Shown in pieces: positions 16,563-26,285 of a stretch of 44,937 bases of DNA. Numbering within the stretch: the stretch's first letter is position 1; each line of letters opens with the position of its first letter. Under the pieces are notes generated by a model. That model had not been told where the DNA came from and did not search any database. It saw only the letters and a program-made list of their open reading frames with translations. Source of the stretch: Bacteroidota bacterium (lineage in GTDB: Bacteria > Bacteroidota > Bacteroidia > NORP154); assembly GCA_022572355.1 (NCBI GenBank), contig JACZWC010000040.1, positions 1 to 44,937 of the forward strand, written 5' to 3'. The position numbers and the translations under genes were made by a program.

Positions 16563-17726
16563 ATGAAAACAAACATCCTTATTCTAGGTGGCGGGTTCGG
16601 CGGACTGGAAGTCGCCACGTCCTTGCGCGCTCAATGTGACGACAGCGTCAACATCACACTCATAGACAAAAAAGAATTCTTCATCATCGGATTTACCAAG
16701 TTCGACTTGATGTTCGGACGCAGAGCCCCTGAAGATATAAAGCACTATTACGCAGATCTTAAAGGCGGAATCAACTTTGTGCGGGATGAAGTTGAAAAAC
16801 TCGATCCTGAAAACAACAGCGTGATCACGAGCAATGGTACGTACAGTTATGACTACCTGGTCATTGCCTTAGGCGTTAAATTGCACCGGGAAGCAATACC
16901 GGGATTTAAAGAAGGTGGATACAGCTTCTACTCCTTTAAACAAGCCCAAAAGCTACATCCGGTCATTGAAGATTTCGAGTCAGGCACTATTTTGATCAGC
17001 ATTTTTGAGAATCCTTATCAATGTCCGCCGGCACCCTATGAAGCTGCACTGCAACTCCACGACTTATTCAATAAAAAGGGGACGCGAGCAGATATAACCA
17101 TCAAAGTACTGGCCCCCAGCCCTATTCCACTGCCCATTGCTCCATCCGCTTCCGCTTCCTTATTGGAGCTTCTCGATGTCCATGACATAGAATTCCACGC
17201 CAAACACAAGGTGACGGCATTGGACACGGAGAACAAATGTGCGATTATTGAGGGCCAGGAACCGATGGACTACGACCTCTTCTTAGGCGTTCCTATTCAC
17301 AGGCCACCACCGGTAATTCTCGATTCTCCTTTTGGCAAAGATGGATGGATTCATGCGAACTCCAACAATCTGCGAACGGAGTTTGACAACGTCTATGCCG
17401 TTGGAGATGTTACCCATATTCCGGCAGGTGACTTCGCCGTCCCAAAAACGGGTGCCTTTGCCGAAGATGCTGGAAAAACCGTTGTGAAGGACTTACTAAA
17501 CAGAATCAACAACGAGGACAACAATGTGAAATACAATGCCATGGGCGCTTGCTTTGTAGAAGTAGGTTCTGGCCAGGTAGCGAAGGTGCAAGGCAATATA
17601 TTGGGAGGTGCTGAACCTGTACTCGACTTTCTTACTGCCTCAGAGGAATACCGTGCCGACAAGGCCGATTTTGAGACTTCCAGGATAAAGAAATGGTTTA
17701 ATAATAGGGTAAGTCCAAATAATTAA
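16563..17726 (+). CDS. NAD(P)/FAD-dependent oxidoreductase (SQR/FCSD-like)
   Basis: A protein of about 387 residues from the ATG at 16563 (a TTG at 16554 is less likely). It has the FAD-binding motif ILILGGGFGGLEVATSLR, a DKKEFFIIGFTKFDLMFG region, YDYLVIALGV, and the second FAD motif VYAVGDVTHI near the C terminus. The segment ENPYQCPPAPYEAALQL with one Cys matches proteins related to sulfide:quinone oxidoreductase and flavocytochrome c sulfide dehydrogenase. The redox Cys set of true SQR is not obviously complete (only one Cys in this block), so sulfide oxidation is possible but not shown. Likely membrane-associated flavin oxidoreductase. Confidence 0.85.
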   Translation: MKTNILILGGGFGGLEVATSLRAQCDDSVNITLIDKKEFFIIGFTKFDLMFGRRAPEDIKHYYADLKGGINFVRDEVEKLDPENNSVITSNGTYSYDYLVIALGVKLHREAIPGFKEGGYSFYSFKQAQKLHPVIEDFESGTILISIFENPYQCPPAPYEAALQLHDLFNKKGTRADITIKVLAPSPIPLPIAPSASASLLELLDVHDIEFHAKHKVTALDTENKCAIIEGQEPMDYDLFLGVPIHRPPPVILDSPFGKDGWIHANSNNLRTEFDNVYAVGDVTHIPAGDFAVPKTGAFAEDAGKTVVKDLLNRINNEDNNVKYNAMGACFVEVGSGQVAKVQGNILGGAEPVLDFLTASEEYRADKADFETSRIKKWFNNRVSPNN

Positions 17727-17738
17727 AAAGATGTTGAC

Positions 17739-18263
17739 TTATTTTTTCAAGCAATCGCATTCCTTTAAATTGCCCTTGATCAATTGATTGAGATCCTTTA
17801 CTTCATCTTTAAACCTATACCTGTTTCCACAATTGTATAGTTCGGTCAACGGATCTTTATCAATTATCATTTCATATAATTCTACCAGTAAGGGAACACT
17901 CTTTAACTGACTGTATTTCTCATAGGTTATACTCAGAAATGCGACATTGATGGCGATGCCTCTGTTGTCCAGCAAATACCCATCATTAAGTTTGGAAGGG
18001 TACGCCAATTTGCCTTTATAATACACATCCTTTAAGCTGGGATAAGATACGATCTTAGATCCATCGGCAGAAAGCATGACCGGGACATTTTCTGAATAAT
18101 CCTTCTTCGTTTTGTAAACCATTGCAGAAGGCCCATCCTTTACACCCTGCGTTTGCCCACTTTTGGCTGATTGCTCAGCGCCACCGGCCTTTTTGCTCGA
18201 GGAACAGGAAATCATCAAGGATAAACCCAGGCCAATAACCAATAGCGCTAATCGTCGATCCAT
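17739..18263 (-). CDS. Hypothetical lipoprotein
   Basis: A 174-residue protein with a lipoprotein signal (LGLSLMISCSSSKK). A low-complexity Gly/Ser/Gln linker leads into a C-terminal domain with three cysteines (YNCGNRYRF, LKECDCLKK) that could form disulfides in the periplasm. No family is recognised. It converges with the flavin oxidoreductase gene 12 bases away and starts three bases after the stop of the C10 peptidase gene on the same strand, so it is probably in the peptidase transcript. Confidence 0.65.
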   Translation of the reverse strand: MDRRLALLVIGLGLSLMISCSSSKKAGGAEQSAKSGQTQGVKDGPSAMVYKTKKDYSENVPVMLSADGSKIVSYPSLKDVYYKGKLAYPSKLNDGYLLDNRGIAINVAFLSITYEKYSQLKSVPLLVELYEMIIDKDPLTELYNCGNRYRFKDEVKDLNQLIKGNLKECDCLKK

Positions 18264-18266
18264 GCG

Positions 18267-20852
18267 CTATCTCGATTTGACGAATTTTTCAAACAATCTG
18301 CCTTTCTCTGTATCAACTTTGACCATATAGCTGCCAACAGCCAGATTTTCAATTGATATAGTGAGCACGTTGCCAATCGACATTGGATTACTTATTTCCA
18401 TGAGCTGCCTTCCAGCCAAGTCAAATATTCTGACCTTGTTTATGTCTCCTACATCACCAGAGAATTCCAGGTTAATCGATCCGTTCGAAGGATTTGGAAA
18501 CAACACAAACGCTTCCTGATTATTCTCCTCATCAAAAATAGAAGTGGGACCTCTTGTAATGGCTATATCGAGAAGGTATGTGCCCGTTTCACCTGCAAAA
18601 TAGGGTGCAACATGAAATTTGACCACTCCCCCGCCGCTTACAGTAAATGGGCCCGGCATCACATCGTCATATACATCTGACCATGTAGCTCCATCCAGAT
18701 AAGACCACAACACATCGCCGGTGTAGGTATTGGCATTGCCGGTATTGTAGGAGTCATGGGCACGCGCTGTAATTGTATAATTAAAGCCCCCAGCCAGGGT
18801 TACCTGGTAGTAGTCATTATCCGAACCCGTGTGCCCATTCGATCCAGTGGTCAGCACCGTAGCATTGTTTCCGCTAAAGGTCACTGCCAAATCATAGGCA
18901 GCTGTTTCCACATCATTCGACTCATAAATATCCGGCAGCAAAGCAGCTCCCTCAACAATCACGTAAATCGGGTTTTGGAAGCTGGTAGAGCCGGCGAGTT
19001 CCCAACTTCCTCCATCAGGAAGATGTTGCATGGCCAATAAATAGGTTCCCGGAGGAGCTGTTATGGATGTAGAGCTAAAATCAAGAAATGGAGATAAGTA
19101 GCTGGATCCTGCAGATAATCCAGTGGATTCTGTGTAAGTGCCTATCTCCTCTACCCAATCCCCTTCCAGATCATACAAATCAACAGAGTACACTCCGAGA
19201 TAGGTGCTGATACCATCGTTGAGGACATCAAGATTCACAGAAGCAGGTAGCCCTTGGGTAATGGTCGTTCCAGGCGTAACAATCATCGCTGAATTCAACT
19301 CAATATCATTGGGGTTTACAACTGTCATTGAAACCATATTGACAAAACTTCCGTCATCGGCAACGACCGTCCAGTTTCCGCCCGTTGGCCGGTAAAATAT
19401 AGCTGCAGAATAGCTACCAGGTAACATATTCAACATCCCGGTTGTTGAAAAGGTAAGTATGCCCGTTGCCAATCCCGCTGAAGTAGTCAATCCTGTTTTA
19501 GTCTCTACATAATCGATGAAATTTTCATTGGCATCAAAAATTGCCACCGTGTAATCGCCATTGAAATCTGCACCGCCAAAATTCAATACATCAGCTGTCA
19601 CATTAAATGCGGCTCCATACCCAACTGCAGATGGAGTTGGTGTTACAAAGTCCTTTAATTTCAGATCAATGGTCTGTACACCTGTAGGGGGCTTTATTCC
19701 AATTATCGCCTGGTGGCCACTGTTGTAACCTCCTGATCCCCCACCGGTACCTGTTCCACCCGGATCCAGGGCATCTATTGAAAAGAATCCATCCTCGTAA
19801 CCACCCCAACCCCAGTTAAAATGAAAAAAGTCGTTCACATCGTAACCGTCACACACAAACGCATGGCCACCACCAGAACCAAATCCAGCATAGTCTATTG
19901 GACGTCCCGCATCGAGTTCCGTTTTTAACAAGGTTGTCCAGGTTGTTGTGGTATAATTCTCTCTTTCCACACCTTGTAAAGTATTATCATATCCAAAATA
20001 TGTTTTAAAAGCGTATTCTGAATTGGCCGTTGGAGCTGGACTATTTTCAATCACCCAGGCCGCACTCCCGCCGTTAGAACCCAGATCATAATCCATATCC
20101 ACACTAATTCCGCAATGTAACATGAGCGTGGCGACTGCATTATTAGCGCTGGTAACATTGTCCACCATTGACGACCATTGGTAGGTCGTGCTTCCAAAGT
20201 TGGCGGATAAGGTTCCATAGTCATCTTCATTGTATGAATGAAAACCCACACCTTGTGTTGGAAAGTTCCAGAATTTCATTATTTGAGCCATTGCGGTTGC
20301 CACGCAACCTGTAACGGAACCACCGGGACATAAATCATTATACAAGGGGCTTTGGTCCCAGGTTGTGGTCATTAAAGGGTTAACTATCATACCCGCTTTG
20401 TTCGCTGGGTTGTAGTTACCGATCAGCAGGTCATTCCATTGCTCCTCCACTTCTTGAGTTGCCGGTATTGAATTAACAATAGAATACCTGATCTGATTCT
20501 TGTAGCCTTCAAGCCATTTCTTGAAATTATTGGGTGTCTTTTCAAATTCAAATGTGGAAGACGACGAATACCCAAGAATTGGTAATGCATTGTCATCACC
20601 GGATACGATCACAAATCCCTTCGTTCCCGTGTTGAATACATAGAAGTAAACCGTTTCCACAAAATTATTCTCCACATAAGAACATGTGTAAGCAATTTTC
20701 AGCTCATCACTCTTGTAAATTGCCTGAAAGGCATCTGTTGATTCTACAAAGTTTTCAGCCACTGTTTTTGCATCTTGAAGATCGATTTGTTTGGCGGTAA
20801 TCTGTGCAACCACCATAATTACCAGGGAGACAAGGAGTAATAATTTTTTCAT
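18267..20852 (-). CDS. C10 family (streptopain-like) cysteine peptidase, T9SS-secreted
   Basis: An 861-residue protein with a signal peptide (MKKLLLLVSLVIMVVAQ), a Spi-like prodomain (about residues 20-130; AKTVAENFVES, GFVIVSGDDNALPILGYS), and the C10 catalytic core: Cys183 in GCVATAMAQIMKFWNFP, His330 in GGGHAFVCDGYD and the FHFNWGWGG block. Two or more Ig-like beta domains (about 380-640), a pre-peptidase-like beta domain (DNDYYQVTLAGG), and a T9SS type A sorting domain (VLFPNPSNGSINL, NLAVGSYMVKV) follow. Homologous enzymes include Streptococcus SpeB and Porphyromonas PrtT. The protein is exported as a zymogen, then cut. Length and domain order are normal for Bacteroidota C10 proteins. 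Confidence 0.93.
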   Translation of the reverse strand: MKKLLLLVSLVIMVVAQITAKQIDLQDAKTVAENFVESTDAFQAIYKSDELKIAYTCSYVENNFVETVYFYVFNTGTKGFVIVSGDDNALPILGYSSSSTFEFEKTPNNFKKWLEGYKNQIRYSIVNSIPATQEVEEQWNDLLIGNYNPANKAGMIVNPLMTTTWDQSPLYNDLCPGGSVTGCVATAMAQIMKFWNFPTQGVGFHSYNEDDYGTLSANFGSTTYQWSSMVDNVTSANNAVATLMLHCGISVDMDYDLGSNGGSAAWVIENSPAPTANSEYAFKTYFGYDNTLQGVERENYTTTTWTTLLKTELDAGRPIDYAGFGSGGGHAFVCDGYDVNDFFHFNWGWGGYEDGFFSIDALDPGGTGTGGGSGGYNSGHQAIIGIKPPTGVQTIDLKLKDFVTPTPSAVGYGAAFNVTADVLNFGGADFNGDYTVAIFDANENFIDYVETKTGLTTSAGLATGILTFSTTGMLNMLPGSYSAAIFYRPTGGNWTVVADDGSFVNMVSMTVVNPNDIELNSAMIVTPGTTITQGLPASVNLDVLNDGISTYLGVYSVDLYDLEGDWVEEIGTYTESTGLSAGSSYLSPFLDFSSTSITAPPGTYLLAMQHLPDGGSWELAGSTSFQNPIYVIVEGAALLPDIYESNDVETAAYDLAVTFSGNNATVLTTGSNGHTGSDNDYYQVTLAGGFNYTITARAHDSYNTGNANTYTGDVLWSYLDGATWSDVYDDVMPGPFTVSGGGVVKFHVAPYFAGETGTYLLDIAITRGPTSIFDEENNQEAFVLFPNPSNGSINLEFSGDVGDINKVRIFDLAGRQLMEISNPMSIGNVLTISIENLAVGSYMVKVDTEKGRLFEKFVKSR

Positions 20853-21045
20853 AATAATTTGTTTTATAAACTGGAAAGGTTAAAATTGATTTATTTAGGC
20901 ACTAGCAATGTAGTCATTTTGTTCTTTTTGTCTAGCCTTAATGATCTTTTTCTTTGTCCGTCGGTGACCGGTAGGCAGGGCACTGAGCAATCGGCCTTCT
21001 GCTAATTGGCAATGAGTCGCTGTTGTCTGTGAGCGGCTGGAAGTA

Positions 21046-24000
21046 TCAGGTCCTGATTCCGATGACCAACACATCGTCGAGTTGTTCCTCGTTACCCTGC
21101 CATGTTTTGAAGCTGGCCTCCAGTTCACGCTTCTGTTCCACCATGGACAAGTTTTGAATTCGAAATAACATTTCCAAAAACCGGTTCTTGGTAAATTTCT
21201 TCCCCTTTCTACCGCCAAACTGATCCAGAAATCCATCGGAAAAGAGATAAATGGTGTCGCCTCTCTCTAGATCGACTTTGTGCCTGGTGAATTTAAAATT
21301 GGCTACTGTTCTGCCACCTATTGGTGTGCGGTCTCCTGTTATTTCACGAAACGCAAATACCCGATCCTGTCTGTCAATGATAAAAGGATCCTCAGAACCA
21401 CCTGTATCACCCTCCGACCTGCGAAAGATGAACACCGAATTTTGGGCTCCTGCAAACTCCATATAACTCAGGTTCTTGTCAAATACTGCCAAAGTAATGT
21501 CCATTCCATCCTTTGCCTCCAGCTCAGCTCCCTTCCTGGTGAACACTGCGTGTATCCCTTCGCTTAGCTGATTGAGAATTTCGCCGGGATCGGTAAGGCC
21601 TTTTTCAATGATAAGCTGATTGAGCAGATCATTGCCTATCATGGACAAGAATGCACCTGGAACACCATGCCCGGTACAATCACAAGCGGCTATGAATATT
21701 TTATCCCTTTTTTCCCTGAACCAATAAAAATCTCCGCTTACAATATCCCGGGGTGCAAAAAACACGAAGTTATCCGGCAGGGCCCTTGCCATTTCGTCTT
21801 CTTTTGGTAGAATGGCTTTTTGAATATGACTCGCATATTCAATACTGTCAGTTATATCCCTGTTCTTCTCCTCGATCTCTTCCTTTTGTCTTCGCAGCTG
21901 TTTCGTTTTTATTCTAACCCTTTCCCTTAACAGCTCCCGCTGTTTCTTGAGCGAGGCCTCCCGCAGTTTGATATAGATAATAATGCCCGATACAACCACA
22001 AGAACCGTCAAAATCCTAAACCACCAGGTTTGCCAGAACGGCGGTGAAATAATGATGTATATGGACTTGCCTTCCTCATTCCAGACCCCGTCATTATTGG
22101 AACCCTTAACCCTGAATGTGTATTCCCCTGGATCCAAATTGGTATAGGTGGCGAATCTTCTTGTTCCCACATAATTCCAATCCTTTTCAAAGCCTACCAT
22201 TTGATAAGCATATTGGTTCTTTTCAGGAATTCCGTAATGTAATGCGGCAAATTCAAAAGAGAATACATAATCCTTGTAGGAAAGGAATAAGGTATCCGTA
22301 TAGTTTATCGGTTTACGGAGCCTGGCTTCTGACTCAGGCCCTGGGATAACTTCCCGGTTGAAAATGCTGAATTTACCAATAACCATTTTGGGCGGTATCT
22401 CATTATCTACAATGCTATCCGGGTGAAAAATATTGATTCCCTCTATCCCTCCAAAGATCATCAGGCCATTGGCAGACTTATAAAAAGCGCCGGAACTAAA
22501 TTCATTGCTCTGCAGTCCATCCGTCACATCGTAATTTCTAAAGGACTCGTCGCGCAGGTTGAACTTTGAGATGCCTTTATTGGTACTCATCCACAAGTTG
22601 CCATGTTCGTCTTCCAATATGCCGTAGACAATATCATTTGGAAGGCCTTCTTTCGTATCGATTGATGAACCTCCCCGATCAGACTTCCTCCAATTCTCAA
22701 AAGTTTCTGATATAGGATCAAACTTGATCAGCCCCCCACCCAAGGTCCCGATCCATATGAAGCCATCGCTCGCTTGTATCATACTGCGTATTCTACCTGA
22801 GGGCAAAGAGGTTGAGTCCGCAGGGTCATGCTTGTATCTTATAAATGTATTGCTGAAACGGTCATATTTGATCAAGCCCCATTTAGAGGTTCCAATCCAT
22901 ATCACACTGTCTTTGGTTTGACAGATAATTGATATAGACATGGTGGTGAGTAATGTACTATCCGATGCGCGGTCAGTGAAAATGATCATACTGTCAGATG
23001 CTACATCCAGTTTTGCCAATCCACCCATGGAGCCTATCCATATATTGCCTTCCATATCTTCGAACATTGTCTTCACTCTATTGCCACCCAGGCATCTCGA
23101 ACACGGTATGGCGTATTTCGGAAATGTGGTAAAAGAATCAGATGCAGGATCATAACGACAAAGGGCAGATCCATCAGAACCGATCCATATATTTCCATTT
23201 CTGTCTGTCACCAGCGCACCAATATTATCGTCTTGTAAGCTTTTCTCATCGTTGGGATCGGAAATGTGATGTGTAAAGTTTCCGGTGCTCAGATCCAATC
23301 TATCCAGCCCTTCGCCTGAGGTACCCAGCCAAACTGAACCATCGTTACCCATGGTGATTCCACGTATATGATTACTGGCCAGACTCGCCGGATTCTGTGG
23401 ATTTTGCCTGTATGTCAAAAATTTATTTGAGAGGAGATCGAATTTATTGACGCCTTCTCTGGTCCCGAACCAAAGAGCCCCGAAGTCATCTTCACAAATT
23501 GCGTACACTGTATTGTCAGACAGGCTGCTTTCTATCAGGGGATCGTTCATATACCGGTAGAACCGGCCACTTTCCCTGTCTAGTTTATTGAGGCCTCCAT
23601 TGTGCGTTCCAATCCATAAATTTCCCCTTCTATCCTCATGAATTGCCGCAATTAGGTCAGCGGACAAACTATAGGGATCTTCCGGGTTGTGGCGATAATG
23701 ATTGAATATCAATGTGCTGTCTCCTGCATGGAAAGTAGTAAGATCTACTCTATTCAGGCCTCCTCCATAAGTTCCTATCCAGAGCTGCTGCTGCTTATCG
23801 ATACACATTGCAATGACATCGTCGTTGGATATACTCTGTGAGTTGTCCTCCGCATGGCTATAATGAGTGAACTTTTCAGAGGCTCTGTCAAACATACAAA
23901 GGCCGGTTCTTCCCTGGGTTCCAATCCACATATTGCCTTTCTCATCTTCAAGGATGGACCTGATCAAACCATAGGGGGCACTATATGGATCACCTGCCAC

Positions 24001-24522
24001 CAATGGATAATGAACAAACTCGTCTGTAGTACGGTCATAGCGGTTCAATACGCTGCCGGCCCCTACCCATACTATCCCTTGCTTGTCCTCATAAATTGAG
24101 AGGATCATTCTGCCCTGAAAACCAGGTTCACGGCGCTTTCCCTCTTTCTTGTCATCCCTGAGATGATAAAAGTGCCTGAATTCACCGGTTTTTGGGTTAA
24201 AAATATTTAAGCCATCGCCATAGGTGCCGATCCACAAAAGGCCTTCACTGTCTTCAAGAAAGCAGACAACACCGTTACCGGAAAGGCTGTTAGGGTTCGA
24301 CTGTTCATTTCTCAATATCATAAAGTCATAACCGTCGTACCTGTTGAGTCCGTCTTCTGTTCCAAACCACATGTGGCCAGAGCGATCCTGGGCAATACAG
24401 AAGACGATACTCTGTGATAAACCTTCGTTGATAGAGAGGTTGTGAAACTCAATAGGCCTTTGAGCATGGCTGCAAAGAGGGAGTAATGACAGGAGCAGAA
24501 GGATCTTCGAAATATGCTTCAT
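21046..24522 (-). CDS. Two-component-type propeller sensor fused to SpoIIE phosphatase
   Basis: An 1158-residue sensor. A signal peptide (MKHISKILLLLSLLPLCSHA) precedes two seven-bladed propellers built from reg_prop repeats of the W-F-G-T-x-x-G-L-N-R type (about residues 30-720), then a Y_Y_Y beta domain. Next is one transmembrane helix (about 832-852, WWFRILTVLVVVSGIIIYI), a coiled coil (KLREASLKKQRELLRERVRI onward), and a PP2C/SpoIIE phosphatase with DFYWFREKRDKIFIAACDCTGHGVPGAFLSMIG and the FSDGFLDQF metal site near the end. In place of a histidine kinase it carries a Ser/Thr phosphatase, so it probably controls an anti-sigma-antagonist or similar switch. The external ligand is unknown, perhaps a polymer. 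Intact by length. Confidence 0.93.
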   Translation of the reverse strand: MKHISKILLLLSLLPLCSHAQRPIEFHNLSINEGLSQSIVFCIAQDRSGHMWFGTEDGLNRYDGYDFMILRNEQSNPNSLSGNGVVCFLEDSEGLLWIGTYGDGLNIFNPKTGEFRHFYHLRDDKKEGKRREPGFQGRMILSIYEDKQGIVWVGAGSVLNRYDRTTDEFVHYPLVAGDPYSAPYGLIRSILEDEKGNMWIGTQGRTGLCMFDRASEKFTHYSHAEDNSQSISNDDVIAMCIDKQQQLWIGTYGGGLNRVDLTTFHAGDSTLIFNHYRHNPEDPYSLSADLIAAIHEDRRGNLWIGTHNGGLNKLDRESGRFYRYMNDPLIESSLSDNTVYAICEDDFGALWFGTREGVNKFDLLSNKFLTYRQNPQNPASLASNHIRGITMGNDGSVWLGTSGEGLDRLDLSTGNFTHHISDPNDEKSLQDDNIGALVTDRNGNIWIGSDGSALCRYDPASDSFTTFPKYAIPCSRCLGGNRVKTMFEDMEGNIWIGSMGGLAKLDVASDSMIIFTDRASDSTLLTTMSISIICQTKDSVIWIGTSKWGLIKYDRFSNTFIRYKHDPADSTSLPSGRIRSMIQASDGFIWIGTLGGGLIKFDPISETFENWRKSDRGGSSIDTKEGLPNDIVYGILEDEHGNLWMSTNKGISKFNLRDESFRNYDVTDGLQSNEFSSGAFYKSANGLMIFGGIEGINIFHPDSIVDNEIPPKMVIGKFSIFNREVIPGPESEARLRKPINYTDTLFLSYKDYVFSFEFAALHYGIPEKNQYAYQMVGFEKDWNYVGTRRFATYTNLDPGEYTFRVKGSNNDGVWNEEGKSIYIIISPPFWQTWWFRILTVLVVVSGIIIYIKLREASLKKQRELLRERVRIKTKQLRRQKEEIEEKNRDITDSIEYASHIQKAILPKEDEMARALPDNFVFFAPRDIVSGDFYWFREKRDKIFIAACDCTGHGVPGAFLSMIGNDLLNQLIIEKGLTDPGEILNQLSEGIHAVFTRKGAELEAKDGMDITLAVFDKNLSYMEFAGAQNSVFIFRRSEGDTGGSEDPFIIDRQDRVFAFREITGDRTPIGGRTVANFKFTRHKVDLERGDTIYLFSDGFLDQFGGRKGKKFTKNRFLEMLFRIQNLSMVEQKRELEASFKTWQGNEEQLDDVLVIGIRT

Positions 24523-24635
24523 CTATCAAATATATGAGTTCCGTCCGTTTTTCCATTGCACGAAGATGTGATATGCGGAGCTTTGCCTGTCCTGTTTTAA
24601 ACCTTTCCTGGGCGGGAATGCGTATATTTATTGAA

Positions 24636-24689
24636 CCTGCCTGCCTATGCCGAAGCGAAGTTCCGGCTTCGCGCAGGCAGGCGGGCAGG
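24636..24689. repeat. GC-rich imperfect palindrome in a divergent promoter region
   Basis: CCTGCCTGCCTATGCCGAAG and its near-complement on the other side of GAAGTTCC form a long imperfect hairpin (arms about 24 bases with mismatches, short loop). Its GC content is clearly higher than its AT-rich surroundings. It lies between the divergent SpoIIE sensor and hydrolase genes. It may be a small dispersed repeat or REP-like element; only one copy is seen in this window. Confidence 0.6.
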
Positions 24690-24756
24690 AAGACAAAAAG
24701 GACAAAGAATAAATCCCCAGACTATCTGTAAATTAGAGAATATTTAAAACCATCAA

Positions 24757-25626
24757 ATGAACTTCGAAGACAAATACTACTCCGTTGAACCAACCCTAAT
24801 AGAACTGGGCGATGCTTCCATAGCACTCAGAAAATACGGAAACACGGGACCCAACATCATCTTCATACACGGATTCCCAACCCACGGATACACCTGGAGA
24901 AAAATATTACCCGAGTTATCTAAGAACAATACCTGCTATGTCCTCGACCTACCTGGTTTGGGCGACAGCGTATGGAAGTACAGCACAGACTTCAACTGTG
25001 AAGCCCAGGCAGACAGGGTAATTGAACTAGCCAAGGAATTAAACCTACCAGAATACACCATCATAGCTCATGACTCTGGCGCCACGGTAGCGAGAATTAT
25101 CGCCTTAAAACAAAAGCAGGCAGTAGATAAGCTTGTACTAATTAATACGGAGATGCCCAATCACCGCCCTCCATGGATTCCCTTGTACCAGGCCATTGGC
25201 TTGTTGCCATTTGTACCCTTTACCATCCGGCTGAATTTGCGGTGCAGGTGGTTTGTCCATTCTCCCATGGGATTCAGGCAGTTTTATTCCGACACTTCCC
25301 AGCTGGATGTTGCTGAGAACATGGACCCTTACCTCAAGCCATTGATCAATTCGCAGCGAAAAGCCATCGGAGCTTTCAAATATTTAAAGGGGATTGACTG
25401 GAAAAAAATTGATGCCTTCGAAAAGACCCACAAGGACATTAAAGCTGAAACCCTGCTATTGTGGGGAGAAGATGATATTACCTTCCCGGTACACCTTGCC
25501 GAGGAAATGGTAAGTCAGTTCAAGGATAATTGTGTGCTCATTAGATTGAAAAACGCCTCACTGCTGCCTCATGAGGAGCAATATGAGGAGGTGAATAGGT
25601 GTATCAGTGACTTTTTAAGTAATTGA
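24757..25626 (+). CDS. Alpha/beta hydrolase, epoxide-hydrolase/dehalogenase-like, lacking the usual His
   Basis: A 289-residue protein with oxyanion motif HGFP (39-42), the nucleophile elbow AHDSGA with Asp106 as the nucleophile (as in haloalkane dehalogenases and epoxide hydrolases), a cap domain (about 135-205) and an acid-loop LLWGEDD (D239/D240). The usual catalytic His sits in N-A-G-H-F-P-x-E-E; here the block reads NASLLPHEE, with Leu269 at the His position, so activity may be altered or lost. The remnants B, D and E share SLLPHEE, so this is not a recent mutation. It is the first intact gene of the accessory region, and pieces of its 3' end recur downstream. Confidence 0.85.
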   Translation: MNFEDKYYSVEPTLIELGDASIALRKYGNTGPNIIFIHGFPTHGYTWRKILPELSKNNTCYVLDLPGLGDSVWKYSTDFNCEAQADRVIELAKELNLPEYTIIAHDSGATVARIIALKQKQAVDKLVLINTEMPNHRPPWIPLYQAIGLLPFVPFTIRLNLRCRWFVHSPMGFRQFYSDTSQLDVAENMDPYLKPLINSQRKAIGAFKYLKGIDWKKIDAFEKTHKDIKAETLLLWGEDDITFPVHLAEEMVSQFKDNCVLIRLKNASLLPHEEQYEEVNRCISDFLSN

Positions 25627-25752
25627 TATACCAGCGGCATTTGGGAAAAGAGGAGCAGGGGTTGATTATAGGGAAGCTTACAGTATTTTGACCAGAGCGA
25701 TTTGAATTTTAATAAATTGAATCATAGTTTACCAGAAACAATTTGTTGATAA

Positions 25753-25798
25753 GAATCTAAAATCGCGCTTGTATATGTAACATTTTAGCAATAGATTC
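25753..25798 (+). promoter_or_regulatory. Dyad upstream of the Xre-RES pair, candidate operator
   Basis: GAATCTAAAAT and ATTTTAGCAATAGATTC form an interrupted dyad (CTAAAAT/ATTTTAG with 18 bases between, plus outer GAATCT/AGATTC) ending 26 bases before the Xre start. Xre antitoxins often autorepress through such dyads. Seen in sequence; function is inference. Confidence 0.35.
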
Positions 25799-25824
25799 GT
25801 TCATATAATAAAATATATTATCAA

Positions 25825-26283
25825 ATGATTAAAGAAAAATATTCTACAACCGAACATTACCGATGCTTAATACAAGTTCTTGGTAAGAAATATGTTAAGT
25901 CTAAAATTGAAAGCCCTTTTGACTTCATTCATATTGCCAGCAAAGGCGTCAACGCCAGGGTTGTGCAAAACTTCAGAACCTACTTTAATCTTACGCTCTA
26001 CTCAACTGCTCATATGCTGAGTGTTTCAGAACCTACTCTTTATAGATGGGCCAAGGCAAATAAAGATTTAGATAGAAATTTTTCAATAAAACTATTTGAA
26101 ATTGCTGATTTGTTTTTATACGGATCTAAAATATTTGAGAGCCAAGAGAACTTTTTTAAATGGCTGAGCTTACCGAATACAGCTCTTGGAGGAATGGAAC
26201 CAGGTGAACTTGTAGAAGTTCCCGGGGGGGTGTCCAAGGTTAAAGAAATACTGGGAAGAATTGAACACGGTGTTTACAGCTAA
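25825..26283 (+). CDS. Xre-type antitoxin of a RES-Xre toxin-antitoxin pair
   Basis: A 152-residue protein with a central helix-turn-helix region (LYSTAHMLSVSEPTLYRWAK) and a C-terminal toxin-binding (DUF2384/MbcA-ParS-Xre) domain. Its typical features are FEIADLFLYGSKIFESQENFFKWLSLPNTALGGMEPGELV, where the family has W-x(4)-N-x-A-L-x-G-x-x-P. It should bind and neutralise the RES toxin and repress the operon. The toxin gene follows after two bases. The 198 bases upstream carry a dyad (25753-25798) that may be the operator. It lies directly downstream of the intact hydrolase. Confidence 0.88.
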   Translation: MIKEKYSTTEHYRCLIQVLGKKYVKSKIESPFDFIHIASKGVNARVVQNFRTYFNLTLYSTAHMLSVSEPTLYRWAKANKDLDRNFSIKLFEIADLFLYGSKIFESQENFFKWLSLPNTALGGMEPGELVEVPGGVSKVKEILGRIEHGVYS

Positions 26284-26285
26284 AA

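Noticed and set aside
20895..21236. 113-codon minus-strand frame at the sensor 3' end
   Set aside because: It overlaps the SpoIIE domain in another frame and its residues (many Trp, Arg, Ser) read as a shadow.
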